Shown in pieces: positions 1 to 8,845 of a stretch of DNA of 64,000 bases; position 1 is the stretch's first letter, and every line of letters starts with the position of its first letter. The notes beneath the pieces were generated by a model. It saw only the letters and a program-made list of their open reading frames with translations, was not told the origin of the DNA and did not search any database. The position numbers and the translations under genes were made by a program. The DNA is from Candidatus Epulonipiscium sp. (lineage in GTDB: Bacteria > Bacillota_A > Clostridia > Lachnospirales > Cellulosilyticaceae), in contig DUUM01000408.1 of assembly GCA_012841565.1 (NCBI GenBank), forward strand, positions 1 through 64,000. Reading direction: 5' to 3'.

Positions 1-249
1 ATTGCTCTCTCAAGTTTGTTTCTTTTAAGAATTGATTTCATGTGTTGGTCGTCTCGTTAAAGCCCCAAAGCTTAAGTTGACAGACCGAATTCTTGCTGTT
101 GCTATTTTGTTTTCAAAGTTCAAGTTTAATTCGTTTACAAGTATGAAATTTGAATTTTGATGAGTACACGATAGTGTACGATGCAAAGTTCAAAATAATC
201 TTGTCTAAATTTGTTTTTATTTGTGCCACGCCTTGTTTGACTGGCGACT
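1..249 (-). promoter_or_regulatory. rRNA-type operon leader (rRNA genes would lie beyond the left edge)
   Basis: No ORF fits here. On the minus strand, downstream of a strong promoter, is a motif at 101-120 reading AACTTTGAAAACAAAATAGC, which resembles the boxA-like 'CTTTGAAAAC' element preceding rRNA genes in Firmicutes. The last bases toward position 1 (AACTTGAGAGAGCAAT) fit the approach to a 16S gene. The rRNA itself is not in the window, so its presence is inferred. Confidence 0.55.
149..194 (-). repeat. Imperfect stem-loop inside the leader
   Basis: Outer arms TTTGAA/TTCAAA (149-154 and 189-194) and a core of GTACAC-N4-GTGTAC at 164-179 form a hairpin in the transcript made from the minus-strand promoter. 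It could be a processing or antitermination element of an rRNA leader. Confidence 0.45.
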
Positions 250-255
250 TTTACT

Positions 256-284
256 ATATTACAGTAATAAACCTGAGTTGTCAA
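256..284 (-). promoter_or_regulatory. Strong sigma-A promoter driving leftward transcription
   Basis: Read on the minus strand, -35 TTGACA (279-284) is separated by exactly 17 bp from -10 TAATAT (256-261). It lies upstream of the leader and faces away from the cvpA-like gene. A near-consensus match with no downstream ORF in the window suits an rRNA operon promoter. Confidence 0.75.
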
Positions 285-321
285 CATGAATTTAAAACTT
301 TTTAATATTTGTTTAGAAATA

Positions 322-1011
322 TCATATAAACAACTGATCTATTATGTCTAGAATTAGATTGTTTTCATAAAACCACTGACCCAGAATACTCTGTGATAAC
401 AATACTGACAAGGCCTGAAACTTAGGCAATCCTATTAGAAATGCCAGTATAACTGTGCCAATCCAAATCCCCAGAATCCCTTTTACAAGACCAACAATAA
501 AACCCATCCATCTATCTGCAAAACGTATAAGCGGAAGTTTTGTTAGAATGTGTATACTTTCACCTATTAGATGTAATATAGCTTTTACAACACACCACAA
601 AAGAATAAATGCAATAATGCTAAGATAAAAATTTGCAATATAACCTCCTATATACGCTTCAAAGTTATCTACTCCTAACAATTTATAAATTTCCGGATTG
701 TTATTCTGTATAAGGCCTTCTTTTATACTATTTGGTATGGCTAAGTTCAAGCTATTAATAAGTTTAGTTTGTTCATTCAGCCCCATAACAGCTTGGAGCC
801 CTTTCACATTACTGATAGCAACCTTTTGCAACCCATCATATAAAAATGTTTTTCTAAGCATACTATTAATAGGCCTATACCCTATATAGGATAAATAGAT
901 AGCTATTATAGTTGATAGCATCCGAAAGGTTGTATATAAAAATCCTCTATAGTACGCAGTTATAGCGCTAATCCCTATAACTGCAATTATAATCCAATCT
1001 AATGTATTCAT
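322..1011 (-). CDS. CvpA-family membrane protein
   Basis: 229-residue integral membrane protein of the CvpA (colicin V production) family. Four hydrophobic segments lie near residues 4-22, 27-47, 125-150 and 170-195, the usual CvpA arrangement. The N-terminus MNTLDWIIIA followed by a Y-R-G-F turn is typical of the family. The start has a GGAGTAGG ribosome site. It sits 9 bp after the beta-propeller gene on the same strand, so the two are probably cotranscribed. Family members have been linked to cell envelope, biofilm and stress phenotypes, but the molecular role is not established. Confidence 0.8.
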   Translation of the reverse strand: MNTLDWIIIAVIGISAITAYYRGFLYTTFRMLSTIIAIYLSYIGYRPINSMLRKTFLYDGLQKVAISNVKGLQAVMGLNEQTKLINSLNLAIPNSIKEGLIQNNNPEIYKLLGVDNFEAYIGGYIANFYLSIIAFILLWCVVKAILHLIGESIHILTKLPLIRFADRWMGFIVGLVKGILGIWIGTVILAFLIGLPKFQALSVLLSQSILGQWFYENNLILDIIDQLFI

Positions 1012-1020
1012 AACCTACTC

Positions 1021-2214
1021 CTATTTGGCAACTTGCATTAACTCCACTTTGCCTCTTGAAATCATTATTACTTTTTGTTGGGGATAGAGCGGAATCATTT
1101 TCTGAATATCTTTGGTGGCTGTATACTCCCATCTCTTTTTACCAAAGCTATTATAGGCAGTAAAATTTCTATCACTTCCTATAATAGCTGTTTTACCATC
1201 ACTATACATATATGTCGTTGCATTTTCTAGGGCAAACGTTGCATTTTCTTCTGCCTCGCGCGAAAAGAAGGCGAGGGTTTCTATTGGATGGATCGTTGAC
1301 ATGATTGGTTTGGTGCTACTAATAACTGGGTAACTTATTCCTTGCCAATCAACCAGCCTTTCCAAGAGGGGTACATAGTTATAATACACATCATTGATTT
1401 TCTTAATCTCTGTACCATCTAATTTACTGAAACTCATGGTATTGTCTCCAACTGCTACCCATGTATTGCCATCAATAAATTCTATCTCTGATATGATTGT
1501 GTTTTTATAGGTTTCACCATATAAAATGTTATCTACTTTGCTTAATCCGCCACTCCCTATTTCTATGGCGATTATGTTAGAAACTATTTGAGCATCGTCC
1601 GTATTGATATGTGATATTAGAATCACTTTTCCATCTGGGGATATTTCAGCCACTGTAGGGTGCCCCACATCTTCAACATAAGTAACCCACTTGACGCCCA
1701 GCGAACTACCACTTTGGTCAAATGCAGAAATAACGTGTCCATCTTGGGTACTTTCAATGACTACAATATCACCACGTTTATTCATAGAAAAATACATCAC
1801 CGGATTTGCAAATTTGAGATCCGCCTTTTTCCCGTGGGTGTCAAATATGCTAATGACCTTTCCACCCTTTTCACTAATTGCAAAATACGGTGTTCTTTGG
1901 GCTACAGCTATCTTTTTAATGGTATGGGTATCCGCCCATATTTCTTCCCCTTCTAGTGAAAGAGCCTTAACACCGTCTTCAGTAATCCATATGAGTTGAT
2001 CTTGATTTACGATGAATTCTTGGTTTTTAGCAACATCTAATGCCACAATGTCTCTTACGAATTCCAATGTGGCCCCTTCACCTTCTGACAGCATAGCTAT
2101 TTCTGGAATATGCCCGCGTTGATATAATACATAGATACAAATCACTATAATGCATGTAATAAACAGTATTTTAGGCATTTTCCCCTGCTTGCCTTTTTGT
2201 GTCACGGCTCTCAA
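1021..2214 (-). CDS. Membrane-anchored beta-propeller protein (DUF5711-like)
   Basis: 397 residues. After a short basic N-terminus there is one membrane segment (about 15-33), then a long extracytoplasmic region of short beta-strand repeats with D/G turns (for example DQSGSSLG, DTHGKKAD, SDGKTAIIGSDRNF) of the WD40/PQQ-propeller kind. I associate this architecture next to cvpA in Clostridia with DUF5711, from memory. The start is probably TTG, placed 8 bp after GGAGGG. It follows glgA closely (24 bp) and precedes cvpA, so glgA-DUF5711-cvpA may be one transcript. No catalytic motif is visible; a scaffold or sensor role is possible but unproven. Confidence 0.65.
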   Translation of the reverse strand: MRAVTQKGKQGKMPKILFITCIIVICIYVLYQRGHIPEIAMLSEGEGATLEFVRDIVALDVAKNQEFIVNQDQLIWITEDGVKALSLEGEEIWADTHTIKKIAVAQRTPYFAISEKGGKVISIFDTHGKKADLKFANPVMYFSMNKRGDIVVIESTQDGHVISAFDQSGSSLGVKWVTYVEDVGHPTVAEISPDGKVILISHINTDDAQIVSNIIAIEIGSGGLSKVDNILYGETYKNTIISEIEFIDGNTWVAVGDNTMSFSKLDGTEIKKINDVYYNYVPLLERLVDWQGISYPVISSTKPIMSTIHPIETLAFFSREAEENATFALENATTYMYSDGKTAIIGSDRNFTAYNSFGKKRWEYTATKDIQKMIPLYPQQKVIMISRGKVELMQVAK

Positions 2215-2238
2215 AATTCTTTCCCTCCGTATCTCTTG

Positions 2239-3687
2239 CTATCCTTTTAGCGTATTGTATAACGCAATATATTTACTAGCTGATTTATCCCAACCAAAGT
2301 CTGAGTTCATTCCATTGGCACGAATTTGTTCGAATTCCTCTGGTTTTTCGTTATAATATCTGTACGCTTCATTGATTTTGTTATATAACCAGTATCCTGA
2401 GTAATCTTCAAATTCAAAACCTGTACCTGTTTTTTCTGTTTCATTGTAATGTATAACTGTATCCTTCAGTCCACCTGTTTTGCGAACAACCGGAACACTT
2501 CCATATTTCATAGCCATCAGTTGTCCTAAACCACAAGGTTCAAACATTGAAGGCATTAGAAAAACATCACTGGCAGCATATATTCTATGGGATAGTTTCT
2601 CATTAAATGTAATATTAATACTAACACGTCCTGGGTACTTATAAGCTAGGTGCTTAAACATATTTTCGTACTCTGGTTCTCCTGTCCCTAATAAAACAAA
2701 CTGTACATCCATTTCCATCATTTTATCCATAATCCATACGCCATCTATGGTATGGTGGAATAAATCTAGTCCTTTTTGGATGGCTAACCTAGTAATAATC
2801 GCAATGACCATTTTATCTTCTTGAACTAAACCATACTCTTTTTGAAATTGCTTTTTATTTTCTTTTTTACCTTTTAAATCTTTCACCGAGTAGTTAGCGT
2901 ACAGGTGTGGATCCGTACTAGGATTATACTTAACTTCGTCTATCCCATTAATAATACCGTGGACTGCATTGCTTCTTTTTCTTAATAAACCATCTAAGCC
3001 ATACCCATATTCTGGTGTTTGTATTTCCTCGCCATAAGAAGGACTTACGGTGGTAATCAAATCCGCATATCCAATTCCTGCTTTCATATAACTAATTGCC
3101 CCATAATGCTCAATGGCCTCCGGATGAAAATAGCCATCTGAAATCTCTAACATCTCAAGTGCTTCGCGACCAAAAATACCTTGATACTGGATGTTATGTA
3201 TTGTAAATACAGTTTTTATACTGTTGTACATTGGGTTATGCCTATATGTATCTTTTAGAAACAGACAAATAGGGCCTGTTTGCCAGTCATTACAATGAAT
3301 AATATCGGGGATAAAATCAACGCGTGGGAGCATCTCAAGTACTGCTTTACAAAAAAATGCAAATCGTTCATCATCGTCCTCATAACCGTATAATTCACCT
3401 CTATTAAAATATTCATAGTTTCTAATAAAGTATGTCGGAACATCTTCATCAAGTAGGAATATATTAGCTTCTTGATTTCTCCACCCCAGCGAAATAACAT
3501 AAGAATCCATCCACTTTGCTTTCTTTTCTATACTAGTGATGCACTGGTAATACGGCATTACAACTCTTGCATCTATATCTTGTCCCCTTAATTCCTGCGG
3601 TAAAGAACCTAGAACATCCGCAAGTCCCCCTGTTTTTGCAAAAGGAACGACTTCACTAGCTACAAATAATACTTTTAGTTTTTTCAT
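2239..3687 (-). CDS. glgA: Glycogen synthase (ADP-glucose type)
   Basis: 482 residues, normal for bacterial GlgA (GT5). It transfers glucose from ADP-glucose to the growing alpha-1,4-glucan in the cytosol. The ADP-glucose-binding motif KTGGLADV is at 18-25. The GT-B C-terminal signature SMFEPCGLGQLMAM, with its conserved Glu, lies near 375-390, followed by a second glycine-rich KTGGL motif. The start has an AGGAGGGG ribosome site. No other glg gene is adjacent, so it stands apart from a glgCDP cluster. Confidence 0.95.
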   Translation of the reverse strand: MKKLKVLFVASEVVPFAKTGGLADVLGSLPQELRGQDIDARVVMPYYQCITSIEKKAKWMDSYVISLGWRNQEANIFLLDEDVPTYFIRNYEYFNRGELYGYEDDDERFAFFCKAVLEMLPRVDFIPDIIHCNDWQTGPICLFLKDTYRHNPMYNSIKTVFTIHNIQYQGIFGREALEMLEISDGYFHPEAIEHYGAISYMKAGIGYADLITTVSPSYGEEIQTPEYGYGLDGLLRKRSNAVHGIINGIDEVKYNPSTDPHLYANYSVKDLKGKKENKKQFQKEYGLVQEDKMVIAIITRLAIQKGLDLFHHTIDGVWIMDKMMEMDVQFVLLGTGEPEYENMFKHLAYKYPGRVSINITFNEKLSHRIYAASDVFLMPSMFEPCGLGQLMAMKYGSVPVVRKTGGLKDTVIHYNETEKTGTGFEFEDYSGYWLYNKINEAYRYYNEKPEEFEQIRANGMNSDFGWDKSASKYIALYNTLKG

Positions 3688-3731
3688 CTTATCCCCTCCT
3701 ATTTTATCTAATAGTTTCCTCTAATAATTTC

Positions 3732-3761
3732 ATTATAACTCATTTCTCACTATTCTTTCAA
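3732..3761 (-). promoter_or_regulatory. Sigma-A promoter of glgA
   Basis: On the minus strand TTGAAA (3756-3761) and TATAAT (3732-3737) are 18 bp apart, about 45 bp before the glgA start. Confidence 0.6.
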
Positions 3762-3787
3762 TGATAACCATTAAAGAGTTGTTTATT

Positions 3788-4903
3788 TCACCTTTTAGGA
3801 AGTTTTAGCTTTTGTCCAATATATATTGTATCCTGATTTTTAATATTGTTTAGGGTTGCTATTTCCTTAGCCATGCCTACGGTTTTATAATAATGATAGC
3901 TAATACTTAATAGGCTATCACCCATTTTAACTGCATGACTATCATATTCTGTTTTAGGTTGAATCTCCATCTTAGGCTCAGGGTCTACTTCTAGCTCTGG
4001 ATCTACTTCTAGGGCTACTTCTAACTCAGATACCACTTCGCTATTCGCATCAGGTGATGTAAAAACTAGTTCCACTGGGTTGTTTGGTATTCTATTTTCA
4101 ATTTCACTGTATTGTTGATGTATATTTACAACATCCTTTTGTAAGTTATTAATCCTTTTTTGCTGACTATATATCCCCATTATAAACGCCACTGTCAATA
4201 AGGTTCCTGCTACTGTAACACCAATAGCCCGGTTTCTCCTTCTTTTTCTTTCTACCTCATTTTTCCACCTAGCCCCTAGCTCTCTAAAACTACCCGCTAC
4301 TTCATCCTTTTCCGTTTGCTCTTTTCGATCCCCAAAAGGGTGGTCTTCTATATATTTTTGCATGGGCTCATTTTTTTCATAATATATACAAAACCCCTTT
4401 TTTTCTTCAAATTTATTTTCTTTACATGTAAAAAAAGCTTCTGTTTTATAAACAGGATCAATCAGCATGAATATACAAGTTTGTCCAAATATTTCTTTGT
4501 GAACTGACATTTCTTTTGTGGTTGGCATGATGCCATATCCCGGCTGAGTGTGCATCCATCCTACGTATTCACCTTTAGGAAAATAACATTTCCTTTTATC
4601 TTCAATTTCTCCTAACATATTTTCATCTATCCAGTTTGAATGTTTATTTACTAATTTAGACTCTACAAGGATAACGCCGTATATGATTACCTGGTCAGAT
4701 TGCTTGTGATATTCTCCAATTAACACTGAACACTGCTCATAGGACAAGTCATTGTTAGAAAATTGATTCAAGTATGTGTAAACATAATCCTCTATGTATA
4801 TGCTTGTCCCCTCATCTACTTCACCAACTAATTTTACATTTTCAAACCACTTACGATCGTCTTTTTTCCCTTGCAAATTAGGATTGTAATATATACTATT
4901 CAT
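3788..4903 (-). CDS. Membrane protein with degenerate MPN/JAMM domain and C-terminal LysM
   Basis: 371 residues from the ATG at 4903, preceded by AGGGGG at good spacing; an in-frame ATG 9 codons earlier lacks a good ribosome site. Residues about 30-175 resemble a JAB/MPN metalloprotease fold: the segment WMHTQPGYGIMP mirrors the active-site loop of JAMM proteins, but the second metal His of HxHP is Gln and the later Ser/Asp are not clear, so it is probably inactive. A basic stretch and one membrane helix follow (about 227-245), then a predicted coiled coil, an acidic Glu/Pro/Val-rich linker and a LysM domain over the last 47 residues. LysM implies peptidoglycan binding outside and MPN inside. 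It is divergent from the spore gene yyaC, so a sporulation role is possible. Confidence 0.65.
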   Translation of the reverse strand: MNSIYYNPNLQGKKDDRKWFENVKLVGEVDEGTSIYIEDYVYTYLNQFSNNDLSYEQCSVLIGEYHKQSDQVIIYGVILVESKLVNKHSNWIDENMLGEIEDKRKCYFPKGEYVGWMHTQPGYGIMPTTKEMSVHKEIFGQTCIFMLIDPVYKTEAFFTCKENKFEEKKGFCIYYEKNEPMQKYIEDHPFGDRKEQTEKDEVAGSFRELGARWKNEVERKRRRNRAIGVTVAGTLLTVAFIMGIYSQQKRINNLQKDVVNIHQQYSEIENRIPNNPVELVFTSPDANSEVVSELEVALEVDPELEVDPEPKMEIQPKTEYDSHAVKMGDSLLSISYHYYKTVGMAKEIATLNNIKNQDTIYIGQKLKLPKR

Positions 4904-5122
4904 ATAATTCCCCCTGATTCCATTTTCCACTTCTATGCAGATGTTACCATATTATTCCATATGTATTTGTCCTTATGTGTCGAAGAAATCATATATTTTA
5001 TCCTTTTTTTCCGATATTATATTCCACCATTTTTATTTTTTCTATCCTATTGTTCTACAAGCTCATTTTTTTGTTGTAAACTGTAATATTTTATATGTAA
5101 ATAAATTCCATGCCGTTACATA

Positions 5123-5150
5123 AATACTTTTCCTAAAACTCCATACACTA
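5123..5150 (+). promoter_or_regulatory. Possible mother-cell (SigE/SigK-like) promoter of yyaC
   Basis: CATACACTA at 5142-5150 fits the CATAnnnTA -10 of mother-cell sigma factors, with AATA at 5123-5126 as a weak -35 and a 15 bp gap. No sigma-A box of similar quality is seen. Confidence 0.35.
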
Positions 5151-5179
5151 TGATTATTCTAGGAAAGTGGTGATTGATA

Positions 5180-5791
5180 GTGATTACGCCTATAACAAAA
5201 AACAAAACCCAATACATTAATATCCATGAGCCTGGCGCCATTCATGCTTTTTCTAATACTTTTAATGACTATTTATACAATGTACTCCCCTTATATAAAT
5301 ATTCTTTGGTGATTCTATGTATTGGAACTGATAGAGCTACAGGAGATAGTCTTGGCCCTCTTGTAGGACACAAACTAAAATCTCTTAATTTTCCTGGCGT
5401 TTATGTTTATGGAACCCTTGATGAACCGGTCCACGCCAAAAATCTGGAATCTACTTTGATCCATATTAAAGAGCAGCACCCACACTCACTTATCCTAGCT
5501 ATTGATGCTTGTTTAGGGTCCATGGATCACGTTGGTCATATTACAATTGGGGATGGGCCTATTAAACCAGGGGCAGGAGTTCAAAAGAACTTACCTTCTG
5601 CTGGGGACTTTCATATCACCGGTATTGTTAATTTTAGCAGCATAATGAACATGGCTATCTTACAAAACACACGCCTTTCTCTCGTTATGAAAATGGCAGA
5701 TATGATTGCCCTTAATATTAGATGTTGCTTGTGGCGATATTTCCAAAAAAATAAAATGCCATATCCTCAAGGTACAAAAAAACTATCCTAG
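5180..5791 (+). CDS. yyaC: Spore protein YyaC (Gpr-like protease fold, DUF1256)
   Basis: 203 residues from the GTG at 5180, which is 6 bp after GGTGA; a TTG at 5174 is in frame but has poorer spacing. The motif CIGTDRATGDSLGPLVG and the later ILAIDACLG are the hallmarks of the YyaC family, which shares the fold of germination protease Gpr. Its substrate is not known to me. The gene is alone on the plus strand, between a MPN-LysM gene and a minus-strand exporter operon. Its stop codon lies inside the stem of the following terminator. Confidence 0.85.
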   Translation: MITPITKNKTQYINIHEPGAIHAFSNTFNDYLYNVLPLYKYSLVILCIGTDRATGDSLGPLVGHKLKSLNFPGVYVYGTLDEPVHAKNLESTLIHIKEQHPHSLILAIDACLGSMDHVGHITIGDGPIKPGAGVQKNLPSAGDFHITGIVNFSSIMNMAILQNTRLSLVMKMADMIALNIRCCLWRYFQKNKMPYPQGTKKLS

Positions 5792-5817
5792 GCACATTAA
5801 TGCTCTAGGATAGTTTT
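5781..5817. terminator. Shared terminator hairpin between convergent genes
   Basis: Arms AACTATCCTAG (5781-5791) and CTAGGATAGTT (5805-5815) form an 11-bp perfect stem between yyaC and the TolC-like gene. T-runs are short on both sides. Confidence 0.65.
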
Positions 5818-5837
5818 AGCAATCATTTTTATTTGTT

Positions 5838-6935
5838 TTATTTGGCAGTCCCAAGGTAAGATTTTTCAAATACCATTTTCAATTGGTTATGTGTTCTAAT
5901 CGTACTACTTAATTGAGCTTGATTTTGAATAATACCCAATTCTAATTCTTCTAAATTTATAAGGGTTATCATTCCTAGGTCATAACGCTTTTTCATAATG
6001 TTATATTGTCTTTGTGCTTCTTCTAAATCGATTACAATTTTATCATGTTGTATTTCTAATGCTTGAATATTTTCATAGATTTGTTTTATTTGCTCTTCTT
6101 TACCTTCTTTGGTTAAAGACACATTATTTATGGCCTGTGCATAGCTTAGCTTTCTTTGCTGATATAAGGTATATGTTGGTGCTCCCCCATCAGGACCTTG
6201 CGCTATAAATGCGGTCTTGTCTGATTCCGCAATTTCCTCTTGTAACCATAGTCCGATATCATTATTAATAGCATGCGAAACTTGACCTTGTAATGAACGC
6301 TTCATATCAAGAGGTGCATATATATTTTCTTTTACTAAAATATATCGCTCATCTTTACCACCTATGGCATCGTTTAATTTTCTATAACCCGTATCAATTG
6401 CTTGAATGAGGCCCTCCATGTCTTTATTTTGGACTTGTAATTTTGTTTTTTCAGCCTTAGTAGCGATTGTACTCCCTACTCCTAGTTCTTCTTTTTTTAT
6501 TGCATGATTTAATTTTTGTTTTTGAATATTGAGGTTTGCATACCCTACTTGATATTTTTCTTCTAATTCTAAAATATCATCAAATTGAGTTTCAATTTCG
6601 TAGCCTACCTGCTCTGCGATTACCTCTTCATTTTTTCTTTCATATGTTTCGTTTGCTGTCGCTTTTGAGTAACTTGCACTTGCTTGTTCAAATCCAATGT
6701 CCCACGAATTGTAATAATTTTCTTTAGCCGCTTCTTTATTAACTTTTGCATATTCTACATTGGTTCCTTGCATGCGTAGCTTTTTACTTCTTTGTTGCGC
6801 TTTTATGATGGCATCTTCTACTCTTAATTCTTTCAATCCATTTTCTACCGGTGTAACTTTGGATTCGTTTGCGTGAATTGTTGTAAGTGAAAACAACATT
6901 ATTAATAGTGTTATATATATAGTTTTTTTCTTCAT
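5838..6935 (-). CDS. TolC-like coiled-coil exported protein
   Basis: 365 residues with a signal peptide at about 1-22 (MKKKTIYITLLIMLFSLTTI). The rest is almost entirely long amphipathic helices, arranged as two repeats, each with the L-x-x-A/L-x-N-x-x-L-x-x-A pattern of outer-membrane efflux (TolC) proteins. The beta-barrel strands of a true TolC seem reduced or absent, as expected in a one-membrane cell. It is the last gene of a GntR-adaptor-ATPase-permease operon, so it probably extends the adaptor across the cell wall as a periplasm-like conduit. That role is inferred from context. Confidence 0.7.
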   Translation of the reverse strand: MKKKTIYITLLIMLFSLTTIHANESKVTPVENGLKELRVEDAIIKAQQRSKKLRMQGTNVEYAKVNKEAAKENYYNSWDIGFEQASASYSKATANETYERKNEEVIAEQVGYEIETQFDDILELEEKYQVGYANLNIQKQKLNHAIKKEELGVGSTIATKAEKTKLQVQNKDMEGLIQAIDTGYRKLNDAIGGKDERYILVKENIYAPLDMKRSLQGQVSHAINNDIGLWLQEEIAESDKTAFIAQGPDGGAPTYTLYQQRKLSYAQAINNVSLTKEGKEEQIKQIYENIQALEIQHDKIVIDLEEAQRQYNIMKKRYDLGMITLINLEELELGIIQNQAQLSSTIRTHNQLKMVFEKSYLGTAK

Positions 6936-6953
6936 CTTTTTTCCTCCTTATTT

Positions 6954-8159
6954 CTATTCATAACGCAGCGCTTCTATTGGATCTAGTTTGGCTGCCTGAT
7001 TTGCCGGATAGACGCCAAATACAAGACCAATTAAACTCGATGTACCTACTGAAAAAGCAAGCATTCCCGTTGTCAACTTAGGTGAAATGTCAATGACTCC
7101 ACCTAATGCAAGTCCTCCTAGATACCCAAAGACCATTCCAATTAAGCCACCTATTAGGGTTAATATTAAAGCCTCAATTAAAAACTGAGTTAAAACTTCT
7201 TTGTTTTTAGCGCCTAGGGCTTTTCGAATTCCTATTTCTCTGGTTCTTTCCTTAACCGTAACTAGCATAATGTTCATAATCCCCACACCCCCAACAACAA
7301 GGGAAATGCCTGCAACAATACTGATAAAAGCCATCATGATACCCAGTTGTGCATTAATTTCTCCCATTTGTTTTGATAGGGGTTCGACATTGTATAAATT
7401 CTTAACGTTATGTCTTTTTTCTAATATCTTTTTAATATTTTGTGCCAACTCGTTAACATTGGCATCTTCCTTCGCCCCTACCATCGCCATAGATGCTTTA
7501 CCTTCACCATAATCAAACATGCTTGACATAACTGTTTCGTACGGCAAATAGACCATAAGAGGAATATGTTCTTTTGGCATTCCTGCTATATCATAGGTAT
7601 CCTCTTTAACCCCTACTATTTCGAATAAGTAGTTTTGATTATCATATCTAAGTTCAATTTGTTTTCCTATAACATTAGTGGTTCCAAATCTCTGGGTAGC
7701 AAGCGCCTCTTCAACAACTGCTACGTTTGCTTTGTTTTTATTGTCGGATATAGAAATATTCCTACCCTTTATTAGCTTAACAGGCATTACTTTGCCGTAA
7801 TCTTCTGTAATACCCCATATCTCACAAAATTTAAGTTCATCAGCTTTTCGCATCCTTAGCTCTCCCATAAAGGCCATAAACGGTGTAGCCGTATTTATGC
7901 CTGGCAAATCCATAAGGACTTCAAAATCTTCTGTAATAAAAAAGTCTTCCGAGCCAGCTTTCCCAGCATCTAATTGTATGGTTCCTTTTCCAAACTTATC
8001 AAATAGCCCCGTAAGACTATCTTGAACCCCGGCTCCAATAGACAGGATCATAATAACAGACCCTATTCCAATAATCATCCCTAACATTGTCAAAAATGTA
8101 CGCATCTTGCTGCCTGTTAAATTCTGAAGTGCTGATTTTATACCTTCTCTAATATTCAT
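6954..8159 (-). CDS. MacB-type ABC transporter permease
   Basis: 401 residues. The first membrane helix (about 20-42) precedes an extracytoplasmic MacB-PCD domain (about 45-260). Three more helices of the FtsX domain follow (about 275-300, 325-350, 368-390). The ending LDPIEALRYE is a signature of this permease family. The start overlaps the ATPase stop by 4 bp. MacB-type permeases work as mechanotransmitters that push substrate out through an adaptor rather than carrying it through the membrane. The substrate is unknown; antimicrobial peptides or lipid-like molecules are common in the family. Confidence 0.88.
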   Translation of the reverse strand: MNIREGIKSALQNLTGSKMRTFLTMLGMIIGIGSVIMILSIGAGVQDSLTGLFDKFGKGTIQLDAGKAGSEDFFITEDFEVLMDLPGINTATPFMAFMGELRMRKADELKFCEIWGITEDYGKVMPVKLIKGRNISISDNKNKANVAVVEEALATQRFGTTNVIGKQIELRYDNQNYLFEIVGVKEDTYDIAGMPKEHIPLMVYLPYETVMSSMFDYGEGKASMAMVGAKEDANVNELAQNIKKILEKRHNVKNLYNVEPLSKQMGEINAQLGIMMAFISIVAGISLVVGGVGIMNIMLVTVKERTREIGIRKALGAKNKEVLTQFLIEALILTLIGGLIGMVFGYLGGLALGGVIDISPKLTTGMLAFSVGTSSLIGLVFGVYPANQAAKLDPIEALRYE

Positions 8160-8845
8160 AATACACCCTCCACGATTGCCGCGTCTTGGATAATACGACC
8201 ATCTCTAAAGACTACTTTCCGCTTGGTATGAGCCGCTATTTCGTCCTCATGTGTGACCATAACAATCGTTGCTCCTGCATCATTTAGACCCTTAAATATC
8301 TCCATAATCTCTATGCTAGATTTACTATCTAGATTACCAGTAGGTTCATCAGCGAGAATAATAGCCGGGTTATTCACAAGCGCCCGTGCAATTGCAACCC
8401 TTTGTTTTTGTCCACCTGAAATTTCGTTTGGCTTATGCTTTACTCTATCCCCTAGGCCCACTTTCTCTAGTGCCTCTAAAGCTCTTTCTCTGCGCTCTTT
8501 TGCCTTTACACCTCCATATAGCATAGGGAGTTCTACATTTTCTAAGATGGTTAACTTAGGTAATAAATTAAAGGCTTGAAATACAAACCCTATTTTTCGG
8601 TTTCTAATCGTAGCAAAGTCTTTGTCTTTAAGATTCGATACATTTACGCCATCTAATACATAAAGCCCACCACTACCTTTATCTAAACACCCTAAGATAT
8701 GAAGTAAGGTTGTCTTTCCAGATCCTGATGCACCCATAATAGACACATATTCACCTTCATCAACATGAAAACTTACTTTATCTAGAGCATTTACTTTAAT
8801 AACACCTGTGTCATAGATTTTACTTAGTTCTTCAACATGAATCAT
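8156..8845 (-). CDS. MacB/LolD-type ABC transporter ATPase
   Basis: 229 residues. Walker [10 protein letters not shown] is at 38-46, the signature ISGGQKQRV at about 142-150, and Walker [10 protein letters not shown] is followed by a D-loop and the H of VTHE. The Q-loop region [18 protein letters not shown] is typical of the MacB/LolD/FtsE group. It overlaps both its upstream and downstream neighbours by about 4 bp, which indicates translational coupling. It powers the adjacent permease. Confidence 0.92.
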   Translation of the reverse strand: MIHVEELSKIYDTGVIKVNALDKVSFHVDEGEYVSIMGASGSGKTTLLHILGCLDKGSGGLYVLDGVNVSNLKDKDFATIRNRKIGFVFQAFNLLPKLTILENVELPMLYGGVKAKERRERALEALEKVGLGDRVKHKPNEISGGQKQRVAIARALVNNPAIILADEPTGNLDSKSSIEIMEIFKGLNDAGATIVMVTHEDEIAAHTKRKVVFRDGRIIQDAAIVEGVL

